From contig OY855905.1 of the NCBI GenBank assembly GCA_963693305.1, positions 16,370,237 through 16,434,236 of the forward strand: DNA of 64,000 nucleotides, in the 5' to 3' direction. Below the pieces are notes generated by a model. The model did no database searches. It worked only from the letters and a program-made list of their open reading frames with translations, and had not been told where the DNA came from. Shown piece after piece: positions 20,648 through 32,256 of the stretch. Numbering within the stretch: the first letter of the stretch is position 1; every line of letters starts with the position of its first letter. The DNA comes from Meandrina meandrites. Lineage: Eukaryota > Cnidaria > Anthozoa > Scleractinia > Meandrinidae. The position numbers were made by a program, and so were the translations under genes.

Positions 20648-21080
20648 AAATAGGCAAACGAGGACAAACGTAGGCCAACGAAGTTAAGGTAAGTCAAACG
20701 ATGTTAAACTTACGACAAACGAAGTTAAACGCAGCCAAACGACGATAAACGTAGGTAAACGAACTTAACCGTAGCCAAACGAGAATAAACGTAGGCAAAC
20801 GAAGTTAAACGAAGGCAAACGAATTTAAACTTCGGCACATGAGGGCAAACGTAGGTAAACGAAGTTAAACGTTGGCAAACGTTTTCCTTCGTTTAACTTC
20901 GTTTGCCTACGTTTAACTTTGTTTTCCTCCGTTTATCGTTGTTTGCTTACGTTTAACTTCGTTTGCCTATGTTTTACTTCCTTTGCGTACGTTTTTTTTA
21001 CAACAAAGTTAACGTAGGCAAACAACGATAAACGTAGGCAAACGAAGTTAAACGTAGGCAGACGAGAAACATAGGCACGC
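20648..21080. repeat. 10-bp minisatellite array 2, with an inverted block
   Basis: Plus-oriented AAACG decamers run to about 20880. Between about 20881 and 20998 the same decamer appears inverted (CGTTTAACTTCGTTTGCCTA style), and plus-oriented units return at about 21004-21080. Confidence 0.9.
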
Positions 21081-22439
21081 TAAGCGTGCAGGAGTTATTT
21101 TTTTCAATTGATTGGGTTACTTGGGGTAAGGCTGGATGTTAGTCCTGTTGGAATGGTTGAGCTATTTGTGCATGGTGCATCACTAGCTACATAGCCCCTT
21201 GCTACGACTAAGAGGCATTTTTTGAAAAAAAAAAATTTTGCAGACAAAATAATTTTTACGTGCAATTTGTTACGTCAAAACAGTTTCGTTCAATAGTAAA
21301 TTTTTATCATTTAGAAAAAACAAGAAGTAATTTAATTGTCAAAATGTCACGAAATCGCTTATTCTGTTAACGCCTATTTTGTTGCTAGCCTTTTTACAAC
21401 CGTAACGCGATACTTTTGTTTGTTACAGGATACTTTTGTGTTTTTGTCAAACACTGTAAAACGATACCTTTGTTCTTTTAAAACGCATGTAACATGACAC
21501 TTTTGTTTATCTCACTTTTGTAACATGACACTTTTGTTTTTCTTGAAAACGCCATGTCTCCATTGAGTAATCGAAAAGAAATAAACGAAGTAATAAACGA
21601 ATCAAATCAAAAACTATATTTTTAGGAAAGCTCTCAAAGTGTAGTACACCTGGAGTATTTGTTTCCTGTCGTAAATGTAAATTTTCATTCAACAAACCGG
21701 AACAAGAACTAATTAATTTTAGTTATCAAACTGTCACGGAATGATATGCTCTTATTCTAGCATGTTGCCGCTATCGATCGTAGTTAATTTTAAAAGCAAA
21801 ACCATTTTAAAGTCAATACCCATACCCGTTAATTAAATGTCTGAACGTGGTGTGTTTAAGGTATAAACATAAACGCTACTTGCCCGAGAGTCAGCTAATC
21901 GCCGGAGCAAGACGCTAAAGAGACTAATTAAATTAATTGCGGTTTTCAGTTGGCGACAAGGAGTCTCAAGTAGTATTAAATTTAAGAAGTTTCCTTGTCA
22001 CAAAATCTTAAAACAAGAGGCCACAACACACTCTGAAGAAGATTCCTTGCCATTTTTATGACACAGTATTAACATCACAATGAGAACATTATTCTTCTAC
22101 GGTCAGCGAAACTAGCCCGTCCTAAAGGAACGCTCGAATAACAATTTAGTGTTGGGTCTTTTGCTGGCGACGTGTGCGTTGTAAGCAGGTGAGCGTTTCA
22201 AATCCTGGGTTAATTCACAACTCACCGATTCCGCCTCCTACAAATCTAAAATTTTCGAATGAAATCGCTTGCTTACAATCGTGTCAGATTACTTCTCCTT
22301 TATAAACTGCAATTTAATTGGTTCTGATAGTACCTCAAACCTGATTGGTGTGAGATACAAACATACTCCACTGACTGACTGACTACACGGTTCATCACGG
22401 CGACTAATTATAAGAGTTTTTTTTTGACAAAAATAACTC
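21081..22439. other. Non-coding stretch with a short tandem region
   Basis: At 21395-21545 a loose tandem of GTAACATGACACTTTTGTTT-type units is seen (about five versions). The rest has no recognised gene or element. ORFs here are short and featureless. Confidence 0.5.
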
Positions 22440-23455
22440 AACAAACGTAGGCGAACGAAGTTAAAGGTAAGCAAATAATGTTGAACGCAGGCAAACGAAG
22501 TTAACCGCAGGCAAACGACGATAAAAGTAGGTAAACGAAACTAAACGTAGCCAAACGAGCATAAACGTAGGCAAACGAAGTTAAACGAAGGCAAACGAAG
22601 TTAAACTTCGGCAAATGAAGGTAAACGTAGGTAAGCGAAGTTAAACGTTGGCAAACGAAGTAAACGTAGGCAAAGGACGATAAACGATTTTTTAAAATAA
22701 AGTTAACGTAGGCAAACCACGATAAACGTAAGCAAAAGAAGTTAAACGTAACGAAACGAAGTTAAAGGTCGTAGGCAAGCGAAGTTAAACGCCAAAAAAA
22801 GAAGTTCAACTTAGGCGAATGAAATTAAACGTACACAAACGAAGTTAAAGGTAGGCAAACGACAATAAATGTAGCCAAACGAAGTTGAACGTAGGTAAAC
22901 GAAGTTAAACGTGGAGACGCGAAGTTAAACAAAGCAATCAAAGGTGAATGTAGAGAATCGAAGATAAACAAACTTAAACGTAGGCAAACGAAGTTAAAGG
23001 TAGAAAAACATTGATAAACTTGGGCAAACGAAGTTAAACATAGGTAAACGACGATAAACCAAGTTAAACGAAGGCAAATGAAGTTAAAAGTAGACAAACG
23101 ATGTTAAACTTAGGCAAACGAGGTTAAACGTAGGTAAACGACGATAAACGTAGGTAAACGAACTTAAACGTAGCAAAACGAGGATAAACGTAGGCAAACG
23201 AAGTTAAACAAAGGCAAGCGAAATTAAACATCGGCAAATCAAGGTAAACGTAGGTAAATGAAGTTAAACGTTTGCAAGCGAGGTAAAGGTAGGCAAAGGA
23301 CGATAAACGTAGGAAAACGAAGATGAACGTAGCAAACGTTCTCCTTTGCTGAACTTCGTTTTCCCACGTTTATCTTCGTTTCTCTACGTTTAACCTCGTT
23401 TGCCTACGATTAACTTCGTATACCTACCCTTAACTTCGTTTTCCACCGTTTAACA
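22440..23455. repeat. 10-bp minisatellite array 3, with an inverted end
   Basis: The longest array: plus-oriented AAACG decamers from 22440 to about 23336, then inverted CGTTT decamers to about 23455. Phase slips of one or two bases are occasional. The apparent minus-strand protein (repeats of CLRLTSF type) is a translation of the array. Confidence 0.9.
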
Positions 23456-24154
23456 AATAACAACACATTAAATTTTGCCATCAAAATGATGATGGTAAGG
23501 AAGTGTGGATGATATTACATTACTTTAATGTTGTTCAATATGGAACACACAAATAGTTATTGAAAAGAAGGAGGGTTCCCGGTCCCCCGTGGCAAATTTA
23601 AAGATCTCGCCTCAGACCTTGCCACGTATTAGCTGCTCTAAAAGGCAGGGGTTTCATGAAGGCACCACCTTCACTCATTGTTGCCGGGCAAAGAGAAACG
23701 AAGTTGCCTTGTCCATCACTACAGACTGATTACACTAACATTATTGCCACGATTCACAAATTGCAATCTAGAATGGAGAGAGATTGACTTAATTATTCTT
23801 GACCTAAACTTTATTCCAAATAAGTTTGATGACTAGTTTTTATCTTCCTAGAATTGACAGCATTCCCTCGTGTATTTTTTGATGTGCTCGCAACACAGGA
23901 AGTCTGGACAATTTGCGTGTTAAGATTTACATTTTTGTAGCGAATATATGAGATTTATAGAACGGTTTGTAGAATTGAGTATAATACCAAAAATATGAAC
24001 AGATACACGCTGAACAAAAGCAGTTAATAATAGCAGATGGGCTTATGTCAATGTTGCGACGGTGACAGGGAGGACAGCTGAGGATGACACATTTTAATTT
24101 AAAAAAGAACATAATTTAATTCACAATCTAGCAATTATGTATTTGAAGTAAGGC
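23456..24154. other. Non-coding stretch, nothing recognised
   Basis: No gene, SINE or clear inverted repeat detected. Confidence 0.5.
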
Positions 24155-24247
24155 TTATTTTTAGGCAACGAGGGGAAATGTGATTTATTTACCGAGGGTG
24201 CAACCCAAGGTGAATAAATCACATTTCCCTGAGGTGCCTAAAAATAA
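24155..24247. repeat. Fold-back hairpin of about 93 bp
   Basis: TTATTTTTAGGCA at 24155 is mirrored by TGCCTAAAAATAA at 24235-24247. The inner GGGAAATGTGATTTATT and AATAAATCACATTTCCC also pair. A MITE remnant is likely. Confidence 0.8.
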
Positions 24248-25261
24248 CCGGCTTATTTTTTTCACATTGGCAAGGTATCAACTGTGGGGTAAAATGATAA
24301 GAAACACGCTTTTCTTTGTTTGTTTTAATATCGATATGCTGAAGAAAAACAAATATTTTTCCGGACTCACAGTAAACAATAGCAAAAAGGTTCCGAAAGT
24401 TGCACTGGGGTTTCCATATGGTAAAAATTTATAATAAACAGGTTTTTTTTTTCCGTTTTTGATGCGCCAACCAAAAAAGCCAATATATGCGTTCAAAACA
24501 AGCTGCCGAAAGTATGCACTAGGATTTTTTTGTATTAAGCCATATACACATGGATTAATACTGACGTTCCAGGTATTTATCTGACTTATTTCATGATATT
24601 ATTCATGAGAGATTATTATATGAAGCCCCCTTCCAGGACGACATATAGCACTATCAAAGGAATCTGAACGTAGTTAACGACTCCTAGAAACAAAACGAAG
24701 CAAAGCATCAATCATTTGCTTAACCGCGTTCACCTCAACAGTTTGTTTAACATGCTTGCTCAGGATAGCCATGAACCTCAGCCAAATTTGCCGTGACATA
24801 AAGCCAGGATGTTCTCCAACGGAACCGTAGTTATACGCCATTGCGTGGCATGCAAACTATAAACGAGGAAGATTTAAGGAATTGTGCTACATGTGAGGCT
24901 TACTCTGCAAGTGGATCGCTGGTAGAGTGATCCATGATTTTGTACTCGCTAATTTCCTCGCCTGCAAGCAGGCTCTCTGCAGGAAACCCTGATTGTTTGT
25001 ATTTCCAGAAACAGTGGTTGGTGACTAGTGATACATACATATCTCACGCATATGTATTTTACTAATTAATACCCTATGTGTGCTTCACTTCTGCCTGCTA
25101 TTTAAAGTACCGGAAATAATAAATGAATATTATCATAACAATAGATATCCCACAATCCTCTGCGCTGTATATATTACCGTGATTCCTTCCTTTGTGCACA
25201 TTTCTCCTACGACATCACTCGTTGTGTATGCGAAGTTTTTCTGTTTAACTGTCACCGCGTC
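24248..25261. other. Non-coding stretch, nothing recognised
   Basis: No coding frame with domain content. Short frames in both strands near 25100-25400 overlap the proline-rich small ORF and are probably shadows. Confidence 0.5.
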
Positions 25262-25417
25262 ATGGCCCAACCGCCTCCCGTGCAGCGTCCGTTGCAAGTC
25301 AGGGCGCAAGATGTTTTGGCTAACGTTCAAGCTGCCCCTGTGGTTCCTGTTCCTCAACACGGTCCGCAAGCTGTTCCTGCTGTCCCTGCACACGTGGCCG
25401 TACAAAGCAGTTTCTGA
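25262..25417 (+). CDS. Small Pro/Val/Ala-rich ORF, unrecognised
   Basis: Fifty-one codons from an ATG, beginning MAQPPPVQRP and continuing with a regular Pro-Val-Gln-Ala pattern (VVPVPQHGPQAVPAVPAHVA). There is no known domain. The composition differs from the surrounding AT-rich non-coding DNA, and it lies 5' of the 89-bp array and of a DIRS-type RT on the same strand. It could be a fragment of that element's first gene or of an unrelated exon; this is speculative. Confidence 0.3.
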   Translation: MAQPPPVQRPLQVRAQDVLANVQAAPVVPVPQHGPQAVPAVPAHVAVQSSF

Positions 25418-25504
25418 ACCTGCGCACGATGTAAAACCGTGTTTCTTTCTTTCTCATTTTGCTTATGACATATGCCCCACACGAGTGGGCGTGGAGTTTT
25501 TAAT

Positions 25505-26100
25505 GTGTGATACCACTCGAGCGCGAGTGATGCCAGTCGAGAGCGACTGAAGGAAAACCTTGTTACTCGAGCATGAGTGAAGGGCAGAATTGTGAGTGAT
25601 GCCGCTCGAGTGCGAGCGTTGCCAGTCGAGAGCGACTGAGGGAAAACCTTGTTACTCGAGCACGAGTGCAAGGCAGAATTGTGAGTGATGCCGCTCGAGT
25701 GCGAGCGATGCCAGTCGAGAGCGACTGAGGGAAAACCTTGTTACTCGAGCATGAGTGCAAGGCAGAATTGTGAGTGACGCCGCTCGAGTGCGAGCGTTGC
25801 CAGTCGAGAGCGACTAAGGGAAGAGCTTGTTACTCGCACATAAGTGCAAAGCGGATATTTTTTTGCCACATCGGAACTGTGAGTGACGCGCTTGAGTGCG
25901 AGCGATGCCAGTCGAGAGCGACTGAGGGAAAGCTGGAAAAGCTTGTTACGCACGTAAGCGTTGTTGCAACGCAGATGCTCGTCAAGTATGTTTGGATTTA
26001 TTTTCTTGCCACTCTTGAATGTGAGTGATGCGCTCGAGTGCGAGTGTTGGCAGTTGTGAGCCACTGAGGAAAAGCTCAGTAGAAGAGTTTTGTTATTTCG
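25505..26100. repeat. 89-bp minisatellite rich in CTCGAG words
   Basis: Units start with GTTACTCG at 25562, 25651, 25740 and 25829 (period 89), with a partial unit before and longer, diverged units after (25944 and 26092). Each unit carries GCTCGAGTGCGAGC and CAGTCGAGAGCGACTG, both short palindrome-like words. Confidence 0.9.
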
Positions 26101-27156
26101 GCTTTTAGTGTAATGCGGACGCTAGCCGAGCATATTTGAATATTTTCAAAATGTCACTCGGGTACGAGTGATGCTAGTCGGAACGTGTGCAAGCCAAGAC
26201 AAAATGCTTGTCAAATTGGTTTATGAATTCATTCTACTCGTGAATTATGTCGCCCGGGCATGTGTTGCCAGGTGTTTGCCAAGGTGTTGCCAAGTGCGTT
26301 TCAAATTTTTCTCGCTTTCCAGAATGTCGGCACGATGCCTCTTGAGTGCAAATGTTATTGGTCAAGGACGATCGAAGGAGGAATTTTTTCCGGTCGCTCT
26401 CAAGTGCACATCAAACTAGTGCTGTTCAGGCTTATCTGAATGATTTAGATATACGCGTGTGTGACCCTAAAATGCTATAGTCAGCGCGGCAAAAGTTTAC
26501 TTTGTCTGCGAAGTTTTGTTTGGTCGAGTGCTTTTGTTCCAAGACAATTATTTGTCTTGCCGCCTGAGTGCTTGAAAGGTAAAACGCTGGTCAACTTTTT
26601 TCTTTTGCAAGAAGTATCTATTTAATAGTTGACGTTTTCGCTTTTATTGAGCGGGCCACGGCGAATTTTTCAAATGTTTTGTTGGTCTGCTTATAACTAC
26701 AGCGTAAAACAACGTAGTTTGTTTATGAATATATTTTTCATTAAGTGTTGTCAACCCACGCTGAATTTGAATGATAATAAAGTGGTTCTTTGGCTTTAAT
26801 TTTGTTAGCGTTTGTTCTCCTCTCGACTTTTTCCCCTCCTTGTGTTACCAGCTGAGTTGGAGTGTCGCTTGAAACAGGGGTACAACTCTCCTCCCGGTTT
26901 ATCTGGGTCAAGCTGCCATTCCTCCTCCTCTGGTGGCCACTATTTCATTCTCCTTTTCGTCTTTTATGTACTTGGGCTTTATTTTTATCCTTTTCCGCTT
27001 TGTTTGTAAAACCAAACAAAAGCGTTCTTTTCCCGTACCGAGAACTGCAAATCTGATCCTACTCCTGGCGTAGACGTGTTCCAGTCTAGAGTAACTGAGT
27101 TGGTGACCATGGATATGTGGCCACTAGAGTGTGAGGCGGAATTGGCAGTTCCCTGT
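26101..27156. other. Stretch upstream of the DIRS RT, no domain recognised
   Basis: Diverged CTCGAGTGCGAG-type words continue to about 26400. No gag-like domain or clear start is recognised between the minisatellite and the RT. It may be degraded DIRS sequence. Confidence 0.4.
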
Positions 27157-27546
27157 TTTTTGACCGCCCTTTTCGTTTGGACAACCTTTCACAATTACCC
27201 AGATACCTTAGGAAAGGATGTTACCAAACAACGTTAGACGACAAGTCAGGCTATGATCACATTCTCTTTGACTTTCCTAGTCGTACGTTCTTTGGCATCA
27301 GGTGGAAAGGATGGTTTTTGTTTTGGGAGGAATATTTCTGCCTATGTTTATCTTTCCACCGGCCTCCTAGTATCGCATTTGTTAAGTTTAATAGGAGTTC
27401 CTTGCTCTTTGTATATCGATGATAGGCACAATGGTTAGTTGCAGTCCAAAACTTCCGACCATGCGGCGAGTACTTTAGCTACTCCTTCCGACGAATCACG
27501 TTTTGCCGTTTCAAAAGCTGCGGTTTTCCTCGAAACCCATTTTCAC
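27157..27546 (+). pseudogene. DIRS-type retrotransposon reverse transcriptase fragment
   Basis: Reverse transcriptase copies the element RNA. The fragment shows FRLDNLSQLPRYLRKGCYQT, then TTLDDKSGYDHILF (motif A Asp), SRTFFGIRW, a frameshift near 27330, then AYVYLSTGLLVSH and LYIDDRHNG (motif C, the YxDD box). A stop (TAG) follows where a Gln would be expected, after which LQSKTSDHAA- and SKAAVFLETHF-like sequence continues. The pattern, especially YIDDRHNG, is that of DIRS-family RTs in cnidarians as I remember them. No tyrosine recombinase, RNase H or split repeats were found nearby, so only a scrap remains. The 400-bp duplication begins immediately downstream. Confidence 0.85.
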
Positions 27547-28346
27547 CCCTCCATATCTCATTGTCCTATATATTCATGTGTATTGTAGGTGCTTTGAATA
27601 TACTACTATTGTGTTGGCAGCATCTGGAATTTCCTTTTTGGAATTCAATGCCACCTTTGGGAAGATGAATGACTGGCTCACTTCACATAAAAAAGAAAAA
27701 GCAGAACCCCTTCAAATGACCTGGCAATGGGAATGTAAAATTATAAAATACTAGTTTATACAGGCTGTACATATAAGAGTGAAGATGTATTATATGCATG
27801 TATTACATACAATACATGCATATACATAATTCACCAAATTGTCATGATGTCATATATGGTCAAAAATTCATTGTCATTCATCATCTGCAAGTCAATATTG
27901 TTAACACTGAATGCAAAAGGTTTTATTTCGGCTGTTGTTATCAAAGTCCTCCATATCTCATTGTTCTATATATTCATGTGTATTGTAGGTGCTTTGAATA
28001 TACGACTATTGTGTTGGCAGCATCTGGAATTTCGTTTTTGGAATTCAATGCCACCTTTGGGAAGATGAATGACTGGCTTACTTCACATAAAAAAGAAAAA
28101 GCAGAACCCCTTCAAATGACCTGGCAATGGGAATGTAAAATTATAAAATACTAGTTTATACAGGCTGTACATATAAGAGTGAAGATGTATTATATGCATG
28201 TATTACATACAATACATGCATATACATAATTCACCAAATTGTCATGATGTCAAATATGGTCAAAAATTCGTTGTCATTCATCATCTGCAAGTAAACATTG
28301 TTAACACTGAATGCAAAAGGTGTTTATTTCGGCTGTTGTAGTCAAA
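27547..28346 (+). repeat. Two near-identical tandem copies of 400 bp
   Basis: 27547-27946 and 27947-28346 align base for base with only a few substitutions. Each unit includes a palindromic stretch around TGCATGTATTACATACAATA. A diverged third relative of the end of the unit lies near 30040-30105. The near identity suggests a recent duplication. Confidence 0.95.
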
Positions 28347-30232
28347 GTCATTCCCCTTAAATTATAGAACTAAACATGAGTTTTCAAATTTGCCTATTGG
28401 TTGACTATCTTATCTGGTTGACCTTGTATGTAACATAATTCCTTAAACTTTAAAGCTTCAAGAAGCCTAATTATTTAAACCGTTTACTTTATGCTGCATG
28501 AGAGCAAACGACGAGAGAAAGCAAAGCATGAAATACAACATAAATGTATCGCAACAATGTCAAAGAGCACATAGTATAGCATTTAGTACATGTTTCATGA
28601 TAAATGGGCACACTTTTAATCTACAGTGATCAAATTTTTTCCAAATTCACAATGTTCTCAAGGCTACAACTATCAACAGAGAAAACACCCAGCCCTACCT
28701 TACACTCTTAATAAACAATACCAAAAACTTGCAAGAAGGTTTTTTCGAGGTCATCTTCAACCTAGTGTAGATTTAAATGCAGAGGACCTCGCAGTTTTGA
28801 GTTAAGAACTTTATGGCATCACATGCAAACCAAGAATATGATTTTTAGGAAGACCACCTCTGTTGTTAATGTGGCTTTTATATTTAAATAAACATTAATG
28901 ATCATGATGATAATGATGAAGCTATGCTGGTCACTGTAGAGATTATGCATTGTCAGGACAGTAAAACAGGTTGAAATGAATCACCAGGCCAAAGGGAGCT
29001 GAACATCACATACATTTTGCATATGGTTAGAGCTGCTTCTGGTGGATTGCACTCAAACCTAAACAATTTTAACAGGTTCTCAAAAGCCACTTTTTGTACT
29101 AATTTGCCACAATTACATAGAAATAAAACTTTCATCAGCTTGCCTTTGTCAAAATGGTGCAAATGGTTGCAGCATCTACTCTGACTCCAAATTTTTCAAA
29201 TGGCTCAAAAATGTTTGAAGCAGAAGTCAAAGTGCCTCCACACATCTGAAAATTTTGCAAATCATGAAGTAACACCGTTTACATTCACCTTCTATTTCAA
29301 TAATGTAGCTGTACTACTACAAAACATTGGGTCAAATGTTAATTTCAAAAATATCATTTCTACCCAAATTTGTTCACCAGCTACATTACATAATGTATGG
29401 TTGTATTTAAGACACATTGCTAGTACTCAGCAAATGAGATTGTGAATGATTGTTCACAAGCATTTTAGGTTTTTGTACTTGGCACCCGGCTTACTGTTTT
29501 CATTGTTGTACCGTGTTCTTAACAATTAATGTTTGTGCAAATTTGCTTTGGTTTGTAAGGATCTCAATTAAAGTCTGTTAAAGCATATTAGTTTGTTTAC
29601 ACAAATGTCATTTCAATTTGCACCATAGATGTATTATATCCATTAATTATATAGCCATGTCTCACAAAGACTGGGAACTACCAAATTTGTGAATTTGATT
29701 GGCTAAAATCGATATTGATGACGGGCTAGATTTTCCCATCTAGAGTGGCATCTAGAAAAAGCAAAAACGTTGACCTGTTTTTGCAAAAACATAATAAACG
29801 AAAACACTAAAAAGCTTGACGCAAAAAAAGATTAAAAGAACCAGCACAACTGGCAAATGTTTGTTCAGTTAACAGGAACGGAATCACACATCACCTAGAG
29901 GTGAATTTGCAAAGAAATTGCAAGGCCAGAACTTAAAAGCACTCTTGACCTTGGTCGTGCATTTGGTGTGTATTCACGAGCTCGGTCAAGATTTTCCCAT
30001 ACAGACCTCCTGCTTGGTTAGTAAGAGCTAAGTATTGCATACAATTCATGCATATCCAAATTGTCATGATGCCCATATACGGTCAAGAGTCATTGCCTGT
30101 TTTTATCCATTCATAAAAATATTTAAGATCTTTTAAATCTCAACTCAAAACTTTCCTTTTGGAAAAACGTATTTATTCTTGATGATTTTTATCTTTATTG
30201 CACTTAAGCATTTTATATACAGCTCATTTACC
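28347..30232. repeat. Old repeat block, inverted homology to 43.1-44.3 kb
   Basis: 28370-28410 matches the complement of 43341-43386 (AACTAAACAT...GCCTATTGGTTGACTA), 28440-28520 matches the complement of 43223-43285, and 29190-29370 matches the complement of about 44130-44290. The pieces are diverged and not all collinear. No coding sequence is recognised. Confidence 0.5.
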
Positions 30233-30414
30233 ATTACCATTGCCATTGCTATTACCATTACCATTACCATTGCCCTTACATTACCTGTGACATTGCCATT
30301 ACCACTGTTATTGCTATTACCATTGTCATTGCTATTACCATTACCATTGCCATTACCAACACCATTGCCCTTACCATTACCTGTGACATTGTCATTGCCA
30401 TTGTCATTAAACGT
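30233..30414. repeat. (CCATTA/CCATTG)n hexanucleotide microsatellite
   Basis: About 30 imperfect hexamers of CCATTA, CCATTG and CTATTA. The ORFs over it (Gly-Asn or Leu-Pro-rich) are artefacts. Confidence 0.95.
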
Positions 30415-31140
30415 TAATCCAAATAAGGACAACTTTATGGTGTTATTCACCAGAGTTAGTTAGCTCAACTCGAAGCCGAAATTTCGGTTTCTTTCAAACC
30501 ATCATCAAGCCAATGACAAAAAATAGAAAGCCTGGAGGTTTTTAACGTTACATATGTTATTGCATTATTTGCATATCAACAGTTCATGGTTCCCCTTTAG
30601 GCCATAGATAATTAGGGGCTGCCTTCTTTTTTATGTGATAAGTTTCCTTAAATAAAGGTAAATTTCAGTTACTGTCCCTGTCAATTATGCTGGTATTGTC
30701 CCTCACTGTGATGAGGTAAAATTCTTTGATGTCAATACAATGGCTCTTTGTGTTCAGACAGCACAGAAAAGATGTTGAAAACTGGCGCAAGTATTCAGAT
30801 GATTAAATATTGTGCTTTCTTTCAACTCTATTCTTTCATCTTTATCTCATAAACTGGAACTTTCATAATTCAGTGAGGATATTGTCCAGTGTTGGTAAGA
30901 TTTTAAATTCCAATTACATGTATGAATGACTGCAGTAAACAAGTGGCTGAGATAATTATCTAATGGATGATTGTGCTTAGTTTTTTTTAATTTGCAAAGC
31001 TTAATACAAAATATAAAGGGGCATCCATAATTAAAACAATGTTTGAGACAAAAAAGAGAGAAAAATATAGTTGTCTTAATTTCAGTCCTGAAAGCAAATT
31101 GTACCATGGTCAAATAAGGGCATGACTAAATTAAATTCCA
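30415..31140. other. Non-coding, old repeat sequence
   Basis: The segment 30865-30930 (GTGAGGATATTGTCCAGTGT) matches the complement of 43080-43145. No gene is recognised. Confidence 0.45.
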
Positions 31141-32228
31141 TGCACAGTTGAAAGAAACAATGAAGGATTTGTTGCCCTAAAAACAGTGACTCTTCCACAA
31201 AGAAGAGAATTTCACTTTCAGCATTACTACATTACCATGATTGCCAGACATGTTTTCTACTGAGGAATCCACGATCAGTCACAAGTCATCTATTCCTTAA
31301 AGGACTTAATCATTCGTTATTTTTTATTGCTGTTGTTGTTTTTGAACTAGATGCTAAAATACCATTAATAATGTAATATTGAGAACCTCAAAGGTAATGC
31401 CATGGAGGAAAAGGGTAGAGATGCTATGCAGACACGACTTATGAATTATGAATTATAAAAAGAACTGTAATTAATGCAAGAACAGAAAAAATGAGTAAGA
31501 TAATACTGAACAGCTCATATTAACAACAAATATTATCACTATGTGACATCTTGAACGTATGTTGCATGTTCTCCTTGTCAGTTCTTTCAAGTTAAGATCA
31601 CACCAACTGTCAACCACAGTGGAAAATATCTTGAAAACATAAACCTTAACCTAACGTTGCTGATCACAGTTTTGACAGTCACGTTTCTTGTCACCAACAC
31701 CATACTACAAAGCTAATAAACTTGACTGATCATCATGATGTGCCATTAACACTGAAAAAGTTGCTAAGGGACAACATGAAACTGAAAATTATAGAAATAG
31801 TGAGAACAAACAAAAAGATTACTAGATTGACACAGAAAAAGTATTGGATTATCAGACTGAAGCCACACATAAACAATTTAGTCTGAATAATATTTCTGTA
31901 AGTCTTGTATAATTTACTATATACTTCATAATGTTTTATATATTTATAATCCTACTTGTGTTTTTTTTAAAAAAAAGAATATTGAAATATTCTTTTATTC
32001 TATCGAATTATATTTTTAATTTTATTCAAATATTTTAATTTATAAATATTTATCTTTTTAAATTCTTACTCCATGTTTCACTATAGTCTTCAATACCTAT
32101 TTTAGTAAGTGTATGCGCATGGATGAAGCCACACATAGCCATTTTAACTAATGATGATTAAAATTTTGTATTTATTTTATATAAAAGAATTCTACTGTTG
32201 ACACTAATTACACTTATACTTAACACTC

Positions 32229-32256
32229 CTGAAGAAAGCCAAGACCCCGAAACGTT
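32229..32256 (+). ncRNA. Hammerhead-ribozyme-like motif remnant 1
   Basis: CTGAAGA (fits the conserved CUGANGA core), thirteen bases, then GAAACG (second core strand). The intervening stem II no longer pairs well. Penelope-like elements are known to carry minimal hammerhead motifs in their terminal repeats. Probably inactive. Confidence 0.4.

Noticed and set aside
20230..20697. 155-residue minus ORF with ARPWAERGSC repeats
   Set aside because: The repeats come from the GC-rich ~47-bp minisatellite and the copy-3 module end; no conserved protein.
22825..23097. Minus-strand ORF with repeated Leu/Phe/Thr pattern
   Set aside because: Translation of the 10-bp array.
22440..23455. CRISPR-like appearance of short regular repeats
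   Set aside because: Units are 10 bp with no distinct spacers, in eukaryotic DNA with no cas-like genes; this is a minisatellite.
25080..25550. 156-residue plus-strand ORF ending near the 89-bp array
   Set aside because: No domain; overlaps the more regular proline-rich frame and a minus-strand frame, so no good reason to prefer it.
30145..30463. Gly-Asn-rich and Leu-Pro-rich ORFs on opposite strands
   Set aside because: Both read the CCATTA/CCATTG microsatellite.
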